A DNA stretch of 64,000 nt from Bacillus_AB infantis_C (GCF_050107595.1 NZ_JBNILH010000007.1:248001-312000), one strand, 5' to 3'. Shown: positions 1 through 8,454, numbered from the stretch's first letter. Program-made: numbers and translations. Notes: generated by a model not told the origin, from the letters alone.

Positions 1-190
1 ATAAAGCCAGCAGACCTGCGCTGACTGATACAATCATCGACCAGTTGCCGCTTGGCAGGAGCTTATCGATAAACCATTGTACAGCAAGGGGGAAGGCGAG
101 CTCCAGAAGGGCGACTATCACAGCCGAACTGAAATCGAGCGTAAATAGTTTTTTATGAGGTACATAATATGAAAAAAAGCGTTTTAGCAT
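1..190 (-). CDS. ABC exporter, N-terminal fragment (partial)
   Basis: Reading leftward from an ATG at 190, about 63 codons remain open to the window edge. The peptide starts MLKRFFSYYVPHKK and continues into a hydrophobic first transmembrane helix and a WFIDKLLP segment. This is typical of the start of half-size exporters that fuse a six-helix membrane domain to an ATPase (YwjA/YfiB/YfiC type). The ATPase part lies outside the window, so the substrate cannot be judged. The ATG follows purine-rich sequence. The call rests on N-terminal resemblance only. Confidence 0.6.
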   Translation of the reverse strand, partial: MLKRFFSYYVPHKKLFTLDFSSAVIVALLELAFPLAVQWFIDKLLPSGNWSMIVSVSAGLLAL

Positions 191-273
191 CTTTCTCTTT
201 CTCCTTTTCGTGGTGTATCTTCAAATACAGCTGCGGAGCAGGCTCTGCCAGCGCTGCAGCGTTGCGGAATCTG

Positions 274-1797
274 TTATGACCGCATGAATTTTAAAGAAAA
301 CTCTTCCCCGCTTATCTTCCTGAACAGATCCCCGAATTTCAGGCTGCCGGACGGCCTGATAACCTCATCCAGAAGAAAGTTCCCGAAAGCTTCAGGCTTC
401 TCGAGAAGACCTGCTCCATGCTTCTTCTCGAAAACCTGCTTGAGCATTTCGCATGTCACATCACCCATAAAGTAATTGTGAAGATAAATCGGATGGGTAG
501 TATAATGGATCGTGAAAGCCCAAGGAGGCTCCTCCCCGAACGGTTCCTCCTGCAGCACTTTTTTGTGATTCCTCCAATAAAGCTGGTAAACATCATCCAG
601 CGAAGAAGCTTCATTGAGGTAAAAGCTGTGGTCAAAAAAGATCCGGCTGATGGCACGCAGCGAGTTTGTCCTCCGGTACTCCTTCAGCCTGGAAAATTGC
701 TCTGCCGCACTTTCAGAGCCGCTGAAAAAGCTCCCGGAAAACTGCGGGCTGTAAAGAAATCCCTGAAACAAGTTCGCGATCCCTTCACTGATGATCCCGC
801 TCACGCCTGTATTCAGAATCAATTCTTCCGGCTCCAGCAGGAAGGAATGGACAGCATGGCCTGTTTCATGGAGAAGCACACCATACTCATGGAATTTATT
901 TTTCACATTGGCCAGTATCCGTGAATCCTTTGCCGTTTCAATCGGGAAGTTATAGCCCCATTCCGATTTGTTTTTTCTCGGAAAAATGTCATACGTAATA
1001 TTATAGCCGCTAATATCAAAGCCGAATAGAGAAAATAGCTTATTGATATTTCCAAAATAGTTGGACATATCCACTTCCTGGTTCAGCAGGGGAGCAATCT
1101 TTGCATCGATATACTGCTCATCCCAGGGCATGATTCTGTCTTCATGAAGGAACTGCTCCGCAAATCCGCCCCTCGCCTTGTCCATGGCAGGCAGGGCCTG
1201 ATGGAGCTCAGGGAGCCAATTGCAGAAGAGGTTATTGTCTAATTCATTCATCTCAAGCTGATGCGCTATGTAATTGGCTGATCCATATTCTTTGGCATAG
1301 GACTTTCTAAGACTGATGAGATCGAGGAAGCCTGCATCAACCATAGGCTGATTGATCTGATTTTTGGCAAAGAACGCTTCCCTTCTCCTGTTCTTATCAT
1401 CATCCCGGCTCATTACCTGGCCGAGCTCAACAGAGGAAACCTCCTTGCCCTGAAAAGTATATCGAAACTGGTTCAAAAGCTTGGACAGGTCATTGACTTT
1501 CCCCTGGATTTCCTCGTCCAGCTCATTCAGCTCCTGTGACAAATGGTAAGGTTTGAATAAATTGAAAACCAGCTGCAGTTTTCTTTTGTTCAGAGGGTCC
1601 TGCTCTTTTTCCAATGCTTCCCTCACCAATTCATAGCTTTTCTCATTCTTCAGCAGGCTGGTTATTTTCTGATACTGGCCTTTTAGGCCGAAATCATATC
1701 CGGCGGTATATTGTGTCCAAAGGAGGCGCCCGTACTGAGTCTGTGCTTCATGCACTTCCCTGTATATTCCTTCAATCTTATCCATTTGCTGTCCCAA
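274..1797 (-). CDS. M3 family zinc metallopeptidase (oligopeptidase F-like)
   Basis: Cytoplasmic zinc oligopeptidase, predicted to trim short peptides. The zinc site HETGH lies in LLHETGHAVHSF about two thirds along, and the third ligand is probably the Glu in SEGIANLFQGF downstream. The frame stays open to a TTG at 1875, but a strong promoter (1847-1875) overlaps that extension, so translation must start later. The best start is TTG at 1797, seven bases after GGGGGA, giving 507 residues; ATG at 1785 is the alternative. It looks monocistronic, since the next gene upstream ends in a terminator. The family is certain from the HExxH motif; the natural substrate is unknown. Confidence 0.85.
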   Translation of the reverse strand: MGQQMDKIEGIYREVHEAQTQYGRLLWTQYTAGYDFGLKGQYQKITSLLKNEKSYELVREALEKEQDPLNKRKLQLVFNLFKPYHLSQELNELDEEIQGKVNDLSKLLNQFRYTFQGKEVSSVELGQVMSRDDDKNRRREAFFAKNQINQPMVDAGFLDLISLRKSYAKEYGSANYIAHQLEMNELDNNLFCNWLPELHQALPAMDKARGGFAEQFLHEDRIMPWDEQYIDAKIAPLLNQEVDMSNYFGNINKLFSLFGFDISGYNITYDIFPRKNKSEWGYNFPIETAKDSRILANVKNKFHEYGVLLHETGHAVHSFLLEPEELILNTGVSGIISEGIANLFQGFLYSPQFSGSFFSGSESAAEQFSRLKEYRRTNSLRAISRIFFDHSFYLNEASSLDDVYQLYWRNHKKVLQEEPFGEEPPWAFTIHYTTHPIYLHNYFMGDVTCEMLKQVFEKKHGAGLLEKPEAFGNFLLDEVIRPSGSLKFGDLFRKISGEEFSLKFMRS

Positions 1798-1846
1798 GCT
1801 GATTCCCCCAATAATTTTATTTCTATAATCGAAATACATTGACTCT

Positions 1847-1875
1847 ATTATATTAAAAGAATATTCTGCCAGCAA
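1847..1875 (-). promoter_or_regulatory. Sigma-A promoter of the M3 peptidase gene
   Basis: On the minus strand TTGCTG (1875-1870) and a perfect TATAAT (1852-1847) are separated by exactly 17 bases. Transcription would begin near 1840, about 40 bases before the proposed TTG start at 1797. This rules out the longer reading frame that begins inside the -35 box. Confidence 0.75.
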
Positions 1876-1916
1876 GAAGGATTTTGCTGCCTGGGACTTT
1901 TATGATGCCTTTTCAT

Positions 1917-1946
1917 AGTAAAAAGCGGCGTCATCCAACGCCGCTT
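1917..1946 (-). terminator. Rho-independent terminator after the NTF2-like gene
   Basis: On the minus strand an AAGCGGCG/CGCCGCTT stem with an 8-base loop is followed by TTTTT. It closes the SRAP-STAS-NTF2 gene group and lies just upstream of the peptidase promoter. Confidence 0.85.
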
Positions 1947-1956
1947 CTCAATTTGA

Positions 1957-2295
1957 TCATATAACAAACCATACCCTTTTAATCCTGCCGGCTTCCGCCT
2001 CATACATGGCAACTGCTTCTGTTTCTTCTCCGCTCGCCCTGCCCTTCACTTTTTCATGGTCGATGCAGATGCTGCCTTTTATCATTCTCGACAAAAGGAC
2101 TGCCTTCTGGCGGGGATTGCTATCAAACAATCTTTTATACACTTTGCGCATTTCAACTTTTCCCGCATAAAGCAGTTCCTGGGAAGGAAAGCTGCGGATT
2201 TCAACATCTTCACTGTACACTTCAAGGAATTCTTCAAGATTCTGGCGATTATAGGCATCAAGCTGCCTGTCTGCTAATTGCTCTACTATAGCCAC
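1957..2295 (-). CDS. NTF2/SnoaL-like small protein
   Basis: 112 residues with a GTG start after GGGGGA. The layout, an N-terminal helix with AYNRQNLEEFLEVYSEDVEI, a middle helix EMRKVYKRLFDSNP and C-terminal strands ending AGRIKRVWFVI, is that of the cone-shaped NTF2-like fold (nuclear transport factor 2, SnoaL, steroid isomerase). Members of this fold are ligand binders or small enzymes, often of unknown role. No diagnostic catalytic pair can be assigned here. It is the last gene of a short same-strand run with the STAS gene 20 bases upstream, so they are probably co-transcribed. Confidence 0.7.
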   Translation of the reverse strand: MAIVEQLADRQLDAYNRQNLEEFLEVYSEDVEIRSFPSQELLYAGKVEMRKVYKRLFDSNPRQKAVLLSRMIKGSICIDHEKVKGRASGEETEAVAMYEAEAGRIKRVWFVI

Positions 2296-2314
2296 CCTTA
2301 TTCCCCCATTCTTT

Positions 2315-2779
2315 TCAGTTATCAGAAGCTGAGAAGGAAAGTCCCTTTTTTTTCATCAGATATTTCAGGGCTGCCTGGAAATCAGAAAAAGTTTCTGCCC
2401 GAAGATTGATCCCAGTCAGGACAATCTCGCGTATCAGAACCGGAGAAAGTCCGACAAAATAAGGTTCAACTCCCATGAGGCGCACCGACTTTGTCAGCTG
2501 ATCTATTTCGATGCCCAGCTCTGACAGGCCCATCTGCTCGATCCGGTCGATTGTAATATCTGTGAAATCGATAATAGCCGTTTCCACTTCATTTTTCTGT
2601 ATATACTGCATGATCTTCTCCCGGATTTTCTCAAACCTTTCAGCAACCAGCAATCCTGTTATCGGGACAAGGATTGTACTGGGAATGATGGACGGAATGA
2701 CCGGTGCCGACATCAGTGAGATTACTTCTTCATATTCCTTTATCTTTTCTTCAAGCATTCTTATGTTTTCTTTCGTCAT
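2315..2779 (-). CDS. STAS-domain protein (RsbR/RsbS-like)
   Basis: 154 residues. After a short N-terminal helix (about 1-20), the remainder matches a STAS domain: PIIPSTILVPITG is the first strand, TAIIDFTDI the central strand, VRLMGVEPYFVGLSPVLIREIV the third strand and helix, and LRAETFSDFQAALKYLM the end. STAS proteins of the RsbR/RsbS family build or feed stressosomes that signal to sigma-B. Thr occurs at the site following the central strand (DFTDITID), where RsbR/S proteins can be phosphorylated. The N-terminal sensor domain of full RsbR paralogues is absent. No partner kinase (RsbT) is adjacent. The link to stress signalling is an inference from family. Confidence 0.7.
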   Translation of the reverse strand: MTKENIRMLEEKIKEYEEVISLMSAPVIPSIIPSTILVPITGLLVAERFEKIREKIMQYIQKNEVETAIIDFTDITIDRIEQMGLSELGIEIDQLTKSVRLMGVEPYFVGLSPVLIREIVLTGINLRAETFSDFQAALKYLMKKKGLSFSASDN

Positions 2780-2820
2780 TGTTACTCTTCACCATTCCTC
2801 TGTTTATTTATAGTGCGCTC

Positions 2821-3489
2821 TTACTGGCTGTTTAGAGGCGATATCAGCTCAGCCAGCTCATTCTTTGGTGAATTCACGAGCGTTGATACCGGGTAGGCCT
2901 CCATTTCCTCCGAGGGATAAGGCGCAAGCAGCTCATTAAGCTTCCCAAGGTCAGTTTCGCTGTGATTCAGCCATGTATCATAATCACTGCTTTTCAGGAT
3001 AACAGGCATCCGGTCATGAACTTTTTCTGTCACGCTGTTAGGTCCTGTTGTGATGATTGTGCAGGAGAAAATGGGTGCATCCTGCCCCTCCCATCTTTCC
3101 CACAGCCCGGCAAAGGCAAATGGCCTGCCCCCTTTCAAGATGAAACGGTAAGGCTGCTTTCCGTCCGCCGTTTTCTTCCATTCGTAAAATCCATCAGCCA
3201 GTATCAGGCAGCGCCTTTGTCTGAATGCATTCCTGAAGCTCGGTTTGCTTTCGATCCCTTCTGAACGGGCATTTATCAATTTATAGCCGATTTTCGGATC
3301 TTTCGCCCAGAATGGAATAAGTCCCCACTTCAATTCAGCAGCTTTCCTTCCGTCTTTCCCAGCCGCTATTGCCAGAACATTCTGACTTGGGGAAATATTG
3401 TATCTTGGTGCTGTTTCTTCCCTAAAGGAAAAATTAAATTGTGACTGAAGCTCATGTATCCCTTCTGTTAATGTAAACCTCCCGCACAA
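2821..3489 (-). CDS. SRAP-domain abasic-site DNA-protein crosslink protein (HMCES/YedK family)
   Basis: SRAP proteins attach covalently to abasic sites in single-stranded DNA through Cys at position 2, which must be exposed by removal of the initiator residue. The in-frame TTG at 3489 places Cys second (MCGRFTLTEG) and sits five bases after GCGGGATGA, so it is chosen over the longer frame from 3552. Other family signatures are present: YNISPSQ, WGLIPFWAKD, INARSEG, ADGFYEWKK and the catalytic His in HDRMPVI. Length is 222 residues, normal for the family. The STAS gene follows 41 bases downstream. Confidence 0.9.
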   Translation of the reverse strand: MCGRFTLTEGIHELQSQFNFSFREETAPRYNISPSQNVLAIAAGKDGRKAAELKWGLIPFWAKDPKIGYKLINARSEGIESKPSFRNAFRQRRCLILADGFYEWKKTADGKQPYRFILKGGRPFAFAGLWERWEGQDAPIFSCTIITTGPNSVTEKVHDRMPVILKSSDYDTWLNHSETDLGKLNELLAPYPSEEMEAYPVSTLVNSPKNELAELISPLNSQ

Positions 3490-3959
3490 AATGATCATCC
3501 CGCTTTCTGTCTGGATTTCCCCTGCCCAGATAACCCTCTCAAGGACAAGCAAAAGCAGCGGAGGAAGAGCCCCCGCTGAAAAGGAAGGTGTTAATGGGTA
3601 CTAGTGGTTAGTGGTTACTGTATCATATGCTCGTATACTTTGTCCGTATAGACAGGTTGTCTGGTTTATAAGCACATTTTTTCATGTGCCGTACTAATAT
3701 CTATTTAACCAGAAACCAGTCTTTTTTTCCTAATATTTTGTTTTTTGGTCAGCCAAATATCCATTAGCAGCCTCTTGCCAGACCTGATGGTTATCCGGCA
3801 GCACCGATTGGAACTGCTGAGAGGCATTCTGACTTTCTTACGTTATGTAAGTCCTTCTCCGGTAAGCATATCATGCTTGCCGCAAAGAAGGAAATTCTCT
3901 ATATTGAGAGATTAGGCTTTATTTAATCGCATCAACCTTTGAAAGAGCGCCGGCATTCC
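3490..3959 (-). other. Gene-poor spacer with RNA-like hairpins
   Basis: About 470 bases without a convincing gene between the catalase and SRAP genes. The minus strand can pair GCCTCT near 3823 with AGAGGC near 3770 around two inner hairpins, and GGCACATG with the TGTGC near 3675 around an A-rich loop. A 27-codon frame starting ATGATATGC near 3875 and a stop-flanked peptide ending ADQKTKY lie here, but neither has a ribosome site. It could be the leader of the SRAP gene, a decayed gene or a structured RNA; I cannot decide. Confidence 0.3.
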
Positions 3960-4823
3960 TCAGCACATGCTAGGCGGGATATTGGCTGGATTCGCTTTAA
4001 GTGCAGCAGGCGGTGTATCGTATATATACGGAGGTGCCGGCTTCAGCTTCGGCGCCTTGCCAAACGGCTGCGGATTTTCCACATAATTAAAGGTTCCCTG
4101 GCAATCCATGCTGACGCCATGCGCCCAGCGGCCTTCAGCGCTCTGGTTTCCTTGGGAGAAATTAAACAGCGTATAGCTGACCTGGCGCTTTTCCAATTCT
4201 TTTGGAAAAGAAACAGGAACTACGATTCCGCCTTCAGCAGCTTCTAATTCCTTAATAGCTGCTATCCATTGGTTCTGGTGCATCGTATCCCTGGCAATCA
4301 GGAATGACAGCATATCCTTTACGCCTCTGTCATTTGTTGTCTCATACAGCCTTACAGCCTGAAGGCGTCCCTGTGACTCCGCATTCAGGTTGGCCCTGAA
4401 ATCAGCGAGGAGATTTCCGCTCGCTATGATATAATCTGCTGTCCACCGGTTGCCTACACTGTCTGCAGGCATTGCTCCCAAGCCTGAGACAATGGCATGC
4501 TGAGGATTCATCCCGCCGAGAATCGCCCCGATAATTGGGTCCTTAGCGGCATCTTCCAGGTCGCCAACTGGAGCATTATCAAGCAGGCGGGCAATCATTG
4601 TCGCGAGCATTTCAATATGTGCGAGTTCTTCCGTTCCTGTGTCCATGAGCAGATCCTTATACTTCCCATTTCCTCTTGTATTCCATCCCTGGAACAGGTA
4701 TTGAAGGGCAACTGAAATTTCGCCAAACTGCCCGCCCAGGATTTCCTGGAGCTTTTTGGCAAAAATGGGATCCGGCCGATCAGGCTTTGCCTGATACTGA
4801 AGCTCTTTAATATGATAAAACAT
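3960..4823 (-). CDS. Manganese catalase
   Basis: Non-haem dimanganese catalase, 2 H2O2 to water and oxygen. The four-helix ferritin-like core is visible: Glu in GQFGEISVALQYL, Glu and His in EELAHIEML, Glu in RLYETTNDRG and His in RDTMHQNQW provide the metal ligands in the expected order. The C-terminal tail wraps neighbouring subunits in known structures; here it ends NIPPSMC. The start is ATG at 4823 because AGGAGG lies seven bases before it; the longer frame begins inside that ribosome site. Length is 287 residues. Related genes of spore formers are often expressed during sporulation, which fits the neighbouring cdaS, but no sporulation promoter is clear. Confidence 0.92.
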   Translation of the reverse strand: MFYHIKELQYQAKPDRPDPIFAKKLQEILGGQFGEISVALQYLFQGWNTRGNGKYKDLLMDTGTEELAHIEMLATMIARLLDNAPVGDLEDAAKDPIIGAILGGMNPQHAIVSGLGAMPADSVGNRWTADYIIASGNLLADFRANLNAESQGRLQAVRLYETTNDRGVKDMLSFLIARDTMHQNQWIAAIKELEAAEGGIVVPVSFPKELEKRQVSYTLFNFSQGNQSAEGRWAHGVSMDCQGTFNYVENPQPFGKAPKLKPAPPYIYDTPPAALKANPANIPPSMC

Positions 4824-4950
4824 AAATACCCTCCTCAAATTCCCTCTATATATCTGGAATTGTATATTCCGTGATATCAGCCCTTATATATTTATGGAAT
4901 AATCAGCCGATATTGCACGTACAATGGTAAATACCCATCAAAATGGGCTG

Positions 4951-4981
4951 ACAAAAAAACTGACCCCTGCTGGAATCAGTT
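4951..4981 (-). terminator. Terminator after cdaS
   Basis: On the minus strand AACTGA (including the cdaS stop codon) pairs with TCAGTT across a 12-base loop and runs into seven T residues. It separates cdaS from the catalase gene. Confidence 0.7.
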
Positions 4982-5575
4982 CTTTACACTGTATAATTTT
5001 CCTTTTACCGAAAAGGAAATCCGGCCGGTTTCCTCAGAAACAACAATGACCAGTGCATCTGTCTGTGCCGACAGCCCCATGGCAGCACGGTGCCTCGTTC
5101 CGATCTTCTTGCCTTGAAGCTCTGTATCCGCCACCGGAAGGATATTGCCTGCTGAAATGATCTTATCCTTTTCAATCAGCATCCCGCCGTCATGAAGAGG
5201 GTTGCCTGGATAGAAAATTGTTTCAATTAAGGTAGGGCTTACATTAGCCGTAACCGGAATCCCATTATGAAGGAAGGCTGACAGCGATTCTTCCCGCTGC
5301 ACGACGATGAGGGCACCGTGCCTTTTCTCTGACAGCCTTTGGGCAGCAAGCGAAATGCCTGCATACTCTTTGCTGAACGGAGAGAGGAAGGTCTGGAGAT
5401 AATAGGTTGAAGCCAGGTTCTGCGCATCAGATACGAGCTTTTGCAGTTTTTCAAACTCTGTCAATATACAGCAGTCAAGCTCTTTCATCGTAGTCTCTAC
5501 CGTACCCAGCTGTCCTTCTATATCGCGGAAATAGCGGGCCAGGTCACTCCTATAATGCTTTTCGCTATATTTCAC
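4976..5575 (-). CDS. cdaS: Sporulation-type diadenylate cyclase CdaS
   Basis: Makes cyclic di-AMP from two ATP. Residues about 1-60 form the two-helix autoinhibitory region of CdaS, followed by the DAC domain with NPLHDGGM and GTRHRAAMGL, the ATP-binding and catalytic signatures. The first signature is usually DGA; Gly in the third position here is noteworthy. The C-terminus ends VVSEETGRISFSVKGKLYSV, as in the family. GTG at 5575 has GGATGG five bases upstream and is preferred to the ATG at 5584, whose only purine run touches it directly. The MBL gene ends 27 bases upstream, so co-transcription is likely. CdaS is known from forespores. Confidence 0.88.
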   Translation of the reverse strand: MKYSEKHYRSDLARYFRDIEGQLGTVETTMKELDCCILTEFEKLQKLVSDAQNLASTYYLQTFLSPFSKEYAGISLAAQRLSEKRHGALIVVQREESLSAFLHNGIPVTANVSPTLIETIFYPGNPLHDGGMLIEKDKIISAGNILPVADTELQGKKIGTRHRAAMGLSAQTDALVIVVSEETGRISFSVKGKLYSVKN

Positions 5576-5602
5576 GCTATCCATCCTTTTAACAGTTATT
5601 TG

Positions 5603-6412
5603 TTAATGAACATATTTACCCTGCTTGGGCACCACAAACGTTTCGTGCCCTTTAATTAGCTTTTCCAGGCCTTCCGTGAGCTCTTGGCCGTAAAATGGCT
5701 GCCCATGTCCCGTTAAAGCCGCTTTTGGATTAAGTGCAGCCAGCTTGCGGATCGATTGCCCAGCAGTGTCCCAATCAGGCGTAAAATAGGCCGGCGGCCC
5801 ATGTATCTCCTTAGACTGGCTCATCACAGCCATCAGTGATTCCTGTTTGACGGTGATAAAGGCATCGCCTGCAAGCAGAACACCGTCATCATCTCTGAAA
5901 AAAGATACATGACCAGGGGTATGGCCCGGGGTATGGATCCACCTCCATCCCGGAAGACCGGGCAGGGTAGCATCCTCAGGGAGTTCCTTTGCGTTCTCTC
6001 CTATATTGATTGGCCTCCGGGGATATAAAGGTGATATCAGGGCCATCAATCCTCTCCCGACAGCAGGGTCTGCCGGCGGATAGGTTTCTTTTCCTGTCAG
6101 ATAAGGAAGCTCAGCTCTGTGTGCATAAACTGGAACATCCCATTTAGAAAGTATCGCCTTCAGCCCGCCTATATGGTCAAAATGTGCATGTGTCATCATG
6201 ACGGCAAGAGGCCTGGATTCCCTTCCGAACATCTTCTCTGCAAACCTGATGATAAATCCGCCGGATAAAGGTATGCCTGCATCGATAAGAATCCAGTCTT
6301 TCCCTTTGGGACCCAGCCCGGTTATAAAAGCAATATTCGCAATCGCCGTTCTATAAACGTATACATTTTCTGCAATGCTGTGCCTCTCGACATATGTTTT
6401 TTGCTGTTCCAT
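5603..6412 (-). CDS. MBL-fold metallo-hydrolase
   Basis: 269 residues of a metallo-beta-lactamase fold hydrolase. The metal motif HAHFDHIGG (about residues 75-83), a later His in HTPGHTPGHVSFF, Asp in LLAGDAF and a final His in LTGHGQPF give the full set of zinc ligands of the glyoxalase II-like group. There is no signal peptide, so it is cytoplasmic. Substrate is unknown; thioester or phosphate ester hydrolysis are both possible for the family. It is read leftward into cdaS and is divergent from the methyltransferase gene. Confidence 0.85.
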   Translation of the reverse strand: MEQQKTYVERHSIAENVYVYRTAIANIAFITGLGPKGKDWILIDAGIPLSGGFIIRFAEKMFGRESRPLAVMMTHAHFDHIGGLKAILSKWDVPVYAHRAELPYLTGKETYPPADPAVGRGLMALISPLYPRRPINIGENAKELPEDATLPGLPGWRWIHTPGHTPGHVSFFRDDDGVLLAGDAFITVKQESLMAVMSQSKEIHGPPAYFTPDWDTAGQSIRKLAALNPKAALTGHGQPFYGQELTEGLEKLIKGHETFVVPKQGKYVH

Positions 6413-6533
6413 TTCGTCCCTCCTGATGATGAGTTATTCTTACTATCCCCGTTTTTTTGTTTTTCTTCGATAGAAAGGTTTAACAAGCAGCCGGATGGTT
6501 TATATATAAATATTCTTTCTAGAGGTGAACCCC

Positions 6534-7142
6534 ATGTTCAATATACTCGCAAGACAATTTGAAAACCCTAAGGGTATGCTTGGCAAGCTGGCAGGCAAAA
6601 TTATGTACAGTGAAAACCGGACCATTAACAGCTGGACGGTCAAGAAGCTTGACATTAAAAATAAGGACCGGATCCTGGAAGTCGGATACGGCCCTGGTTA
6701 TTGCATAAAATATATAATGAACCGATGCCGCTGTGTCTATATGGATGGAGCTGACCTTTCAAAAGACATGGCAGCAGCCGCGGAAAAAAGGAATAAAGAA
6801 TGGATAGATGAGGGCAGGCTCAGGCTGTTTACAGGAGATATACACAGCATTGCATCAAATCTGGACACCTATCATAAGATCATTTCAATAAACAATTATC
6901 CCCTCTGGACGAAACCAAGAGAAACCCTGGGCATGCTTTATGAAAAAACGGAAGCCGGAGGAGAAATTGCCATAACTGTGCAGCCGCGTGAGAAAGATGC
7001 TGACAGCCTTATTACAAAGAATCTGGCAAAAATCATTGAAGCAGATCTTGCCTCTGCAGGCTATGAAGAAATACAGTCATCCTTTAAGGATGTGCAGCCG
7101 GTACTGGCTGTATGCGTAACTGCAAAAAAAGGCAGGCAATAA
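6534..7142 (+). CDS. Class I SAM-dependent methyltransferase
   Basis: 202 residues. The SAM-binding glycine motif is DRILEVGYGPG (about residues 43-53), followed by an acidic end of strand two in YMDGADLSKDM, and IISINNYPLW takes the place of the motif IV strand. The ATG at 6534 lies five bases after AGAGGTGA, better than the GTG at 6525 that forms part of this ribosome site. Substrate is not deducible. It stands alone, divergent from the MBL gene and convergent with the YeiH gene, with a two-way terminator at its end. Confidence 0.82.
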   Translation: MFNILARQFENPKGMLGKLAGKIMYSENRTINSWTVKKLDIKNKDRILEVGYGPGYCIKYIMNRCRCVYMDGADLSKDMAAAAEKRNKEWIDEGRLRLFTGDIHSIASNLDTYHKIISINNYPLWTKPRETLGMLYEKTEAGGEIAITVQPREKDADSLITKNLAKIIEADLASAGYEEIQSSFKDVQPVLAVCVTAKKGRQ

Positions 7143-7218
7143 AAGCAGCTGAGGGCAACAGCCATTGCTGCTATTTCTAACACTTCAAGGAATAATGATT
7201 CAGGAAATATGTATACTG

Positions 7219-7256
7219 AAAAATGGAGCTCCTTCATTGAAGGGCTCCATCTTTTA
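7219..7256. terminator. Bidirectional terminator
   Basis: ATGGAGC...GCTCCAT stem with an inner CTTC/GAAG extension, with A-rich sequence on one side and CTTTT on the other. It serves the converging methyltransferase and YeiH genes. Confidence 0.8.
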
Positions 7257-7273
7257 ATTTCTAATATTAAGAG

Positions 7274-8281
7274 TCAAAGAATCAGCCAATAGACCATTGC
7301 AAAGCTGATCAGCGAGACCGCAGCAGATGCAAATAGCCCTGTAAGCAGGGGAGATACGCCAAGTTTGGCAAACTGTTTCAGATCTGTCTGCAGGCCGACA
7401 GCGCCCATGACCATAATGATGACAAACTTCGAGATGCTGCTCAGCAACTCTTGGACTGCTGCTGGAAATACGCCGAATGAATTCAGGATGCTGACAGCCA
7501 GAAACCAGACGATGAACCAAGGAAAGGCTTTTTTGAAAGAACCGGCACGATTGCTTTTATCTGCAGATCCCATCAGAAAAGGCAGGACGAGGATCAGCGG
7601 CAGAAGGAATAAAGTCCTTCCCAGCTTGACCGTAGTCGCAACATCTCCCGCTTCATTTCCATAAACATAGCCGACAGCGATTGCAGAGGATGTATCATGT
7701 ACGGCCGTCCCTGCCCATATTCCGAAAGCCTGATCGTTCATCTGAAATATATGGCCGATGATCGGATATAGAAAAAAGGCAATCAGGTTGAAAAAAACAA
7801 TAGTCGAGATGCTATAGGCTGTTTCATCGTCCTTTGCCCCAACAAGACCTTTCACAGCTGATATAGCCGTTGCCCCGCAGATGCTCGTCCCCACCCCAAT
7901 CAATAGTGATAAGGTTTTTCCAAGCTTCAGTAAATGCCCGAACCAAAGGGTAAGGAGTATGCCTGAGCAGACAGATACAAAAATAACGAGCAGAGACTGT
8001 TTCCCTATTTCAAAAATATCAAAAATATTCAGCCCGGCCCCGAGCAATACGACTGCGGCTTTGAGAAGCCTTTTAACCGTCAGTGTAAGACCTGGTTCAA
8101 AAACAGAGTTTATGCCTGCTGTGTTGCGGACTGCTGCCCCTATCAGGATGGCAAATAATATTCCGCCGACCAAAGGGAAAATGCCGCCCAGATATTTTGC
8201 TGCTAATGCAATCGCAATAGCCAAAATGACCCCAGGCACCCATTTAGGAAGCCTGGCGGCCGCTTGCTGTAGCCGTTCCAT
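7274..8281 (-). CDS. YeiH/UPF0324 family membrane protein (putative sulfate exporter family)
   Basis: About ten hydrophobic segments, with family motifs VLLGAGLN, GTSICGATAISAV, GTAVHDTSSA and MGAVGLQTDL. The family is annotated as putative sulfate exporters, but the substrate is poorly established. The frame stays open to 8434, yet that extension begins immediately after the T-run of a terminator and looks non-coding. ATG at 8281, preceded by GAGAGAAAG, gives 335 residues, the usual size. It follows the sulfonate-type ABC genes on the same strand but is separated from them by a terminator, so it is a separate unit; a sulfur-related role is inference. Confidence 0.85.
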   Translation of the reverse strand: MERLQQAAARLPKWVPGVILAIAIALAAKYLGGIFPLVGGILFAILIGAAVRNTAGINSVFEPGLTLTVKRLLKAAVVLLGAGLNIFDIFEIGKQSLLVIFVSVCSGILLTLWFGHLLKLGKTLSLLIGVGTSICGATAISAVKGLVGAKDDETAYSISTIVFFNLIAFFLYPIIGHIFQMNDQAFGIWAGTAVHDTSSAIAVGYVYGNEAGDVATTVKLGRTLFLLPLILVLPFLMGSADKSNRAGSFKKAFPWFIVWFLAVSILNSFGVFPAAVQELLSSISKFVIIMVMGAVGLQTDLKQFAKLGVSPLLTGLFASAAVSLISFAMVYWLIL

Positions 8282-8424
8282 CTTTCTCTCACTACTTCCT
8301 GATGATAAGGCAAATTTATAGCTTCTATAAAACTGCTCTTCTCTTATTTTGTTAAAATCCACAGATAATCTTAACATAAAAGGCCTCTTAGTAAAATCTG
8401 CGGGAAAAGCAAGAAAATTCCGAG

Positions 8425-8454
8425 AAAAAAGCATCAGGCCCGAAAGCCTGATGC
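8425..8454 (-). terminator. Terminator of the sulfonate-type ABC operon
   Basis: On the minus strand GCATCAGGC and GCCTGATGC form a nine-pair stem around TTTCGG, followed by six T residues. It lies beyond the repeat element downstream of the binding-protein gene. Confidence 0.9.

Noticed and set aside
8282..8434. N-terminal extension of the YeiH protein
   Set aside because: It begins at the T-run of the upstream terminator and has no family-like sequence.
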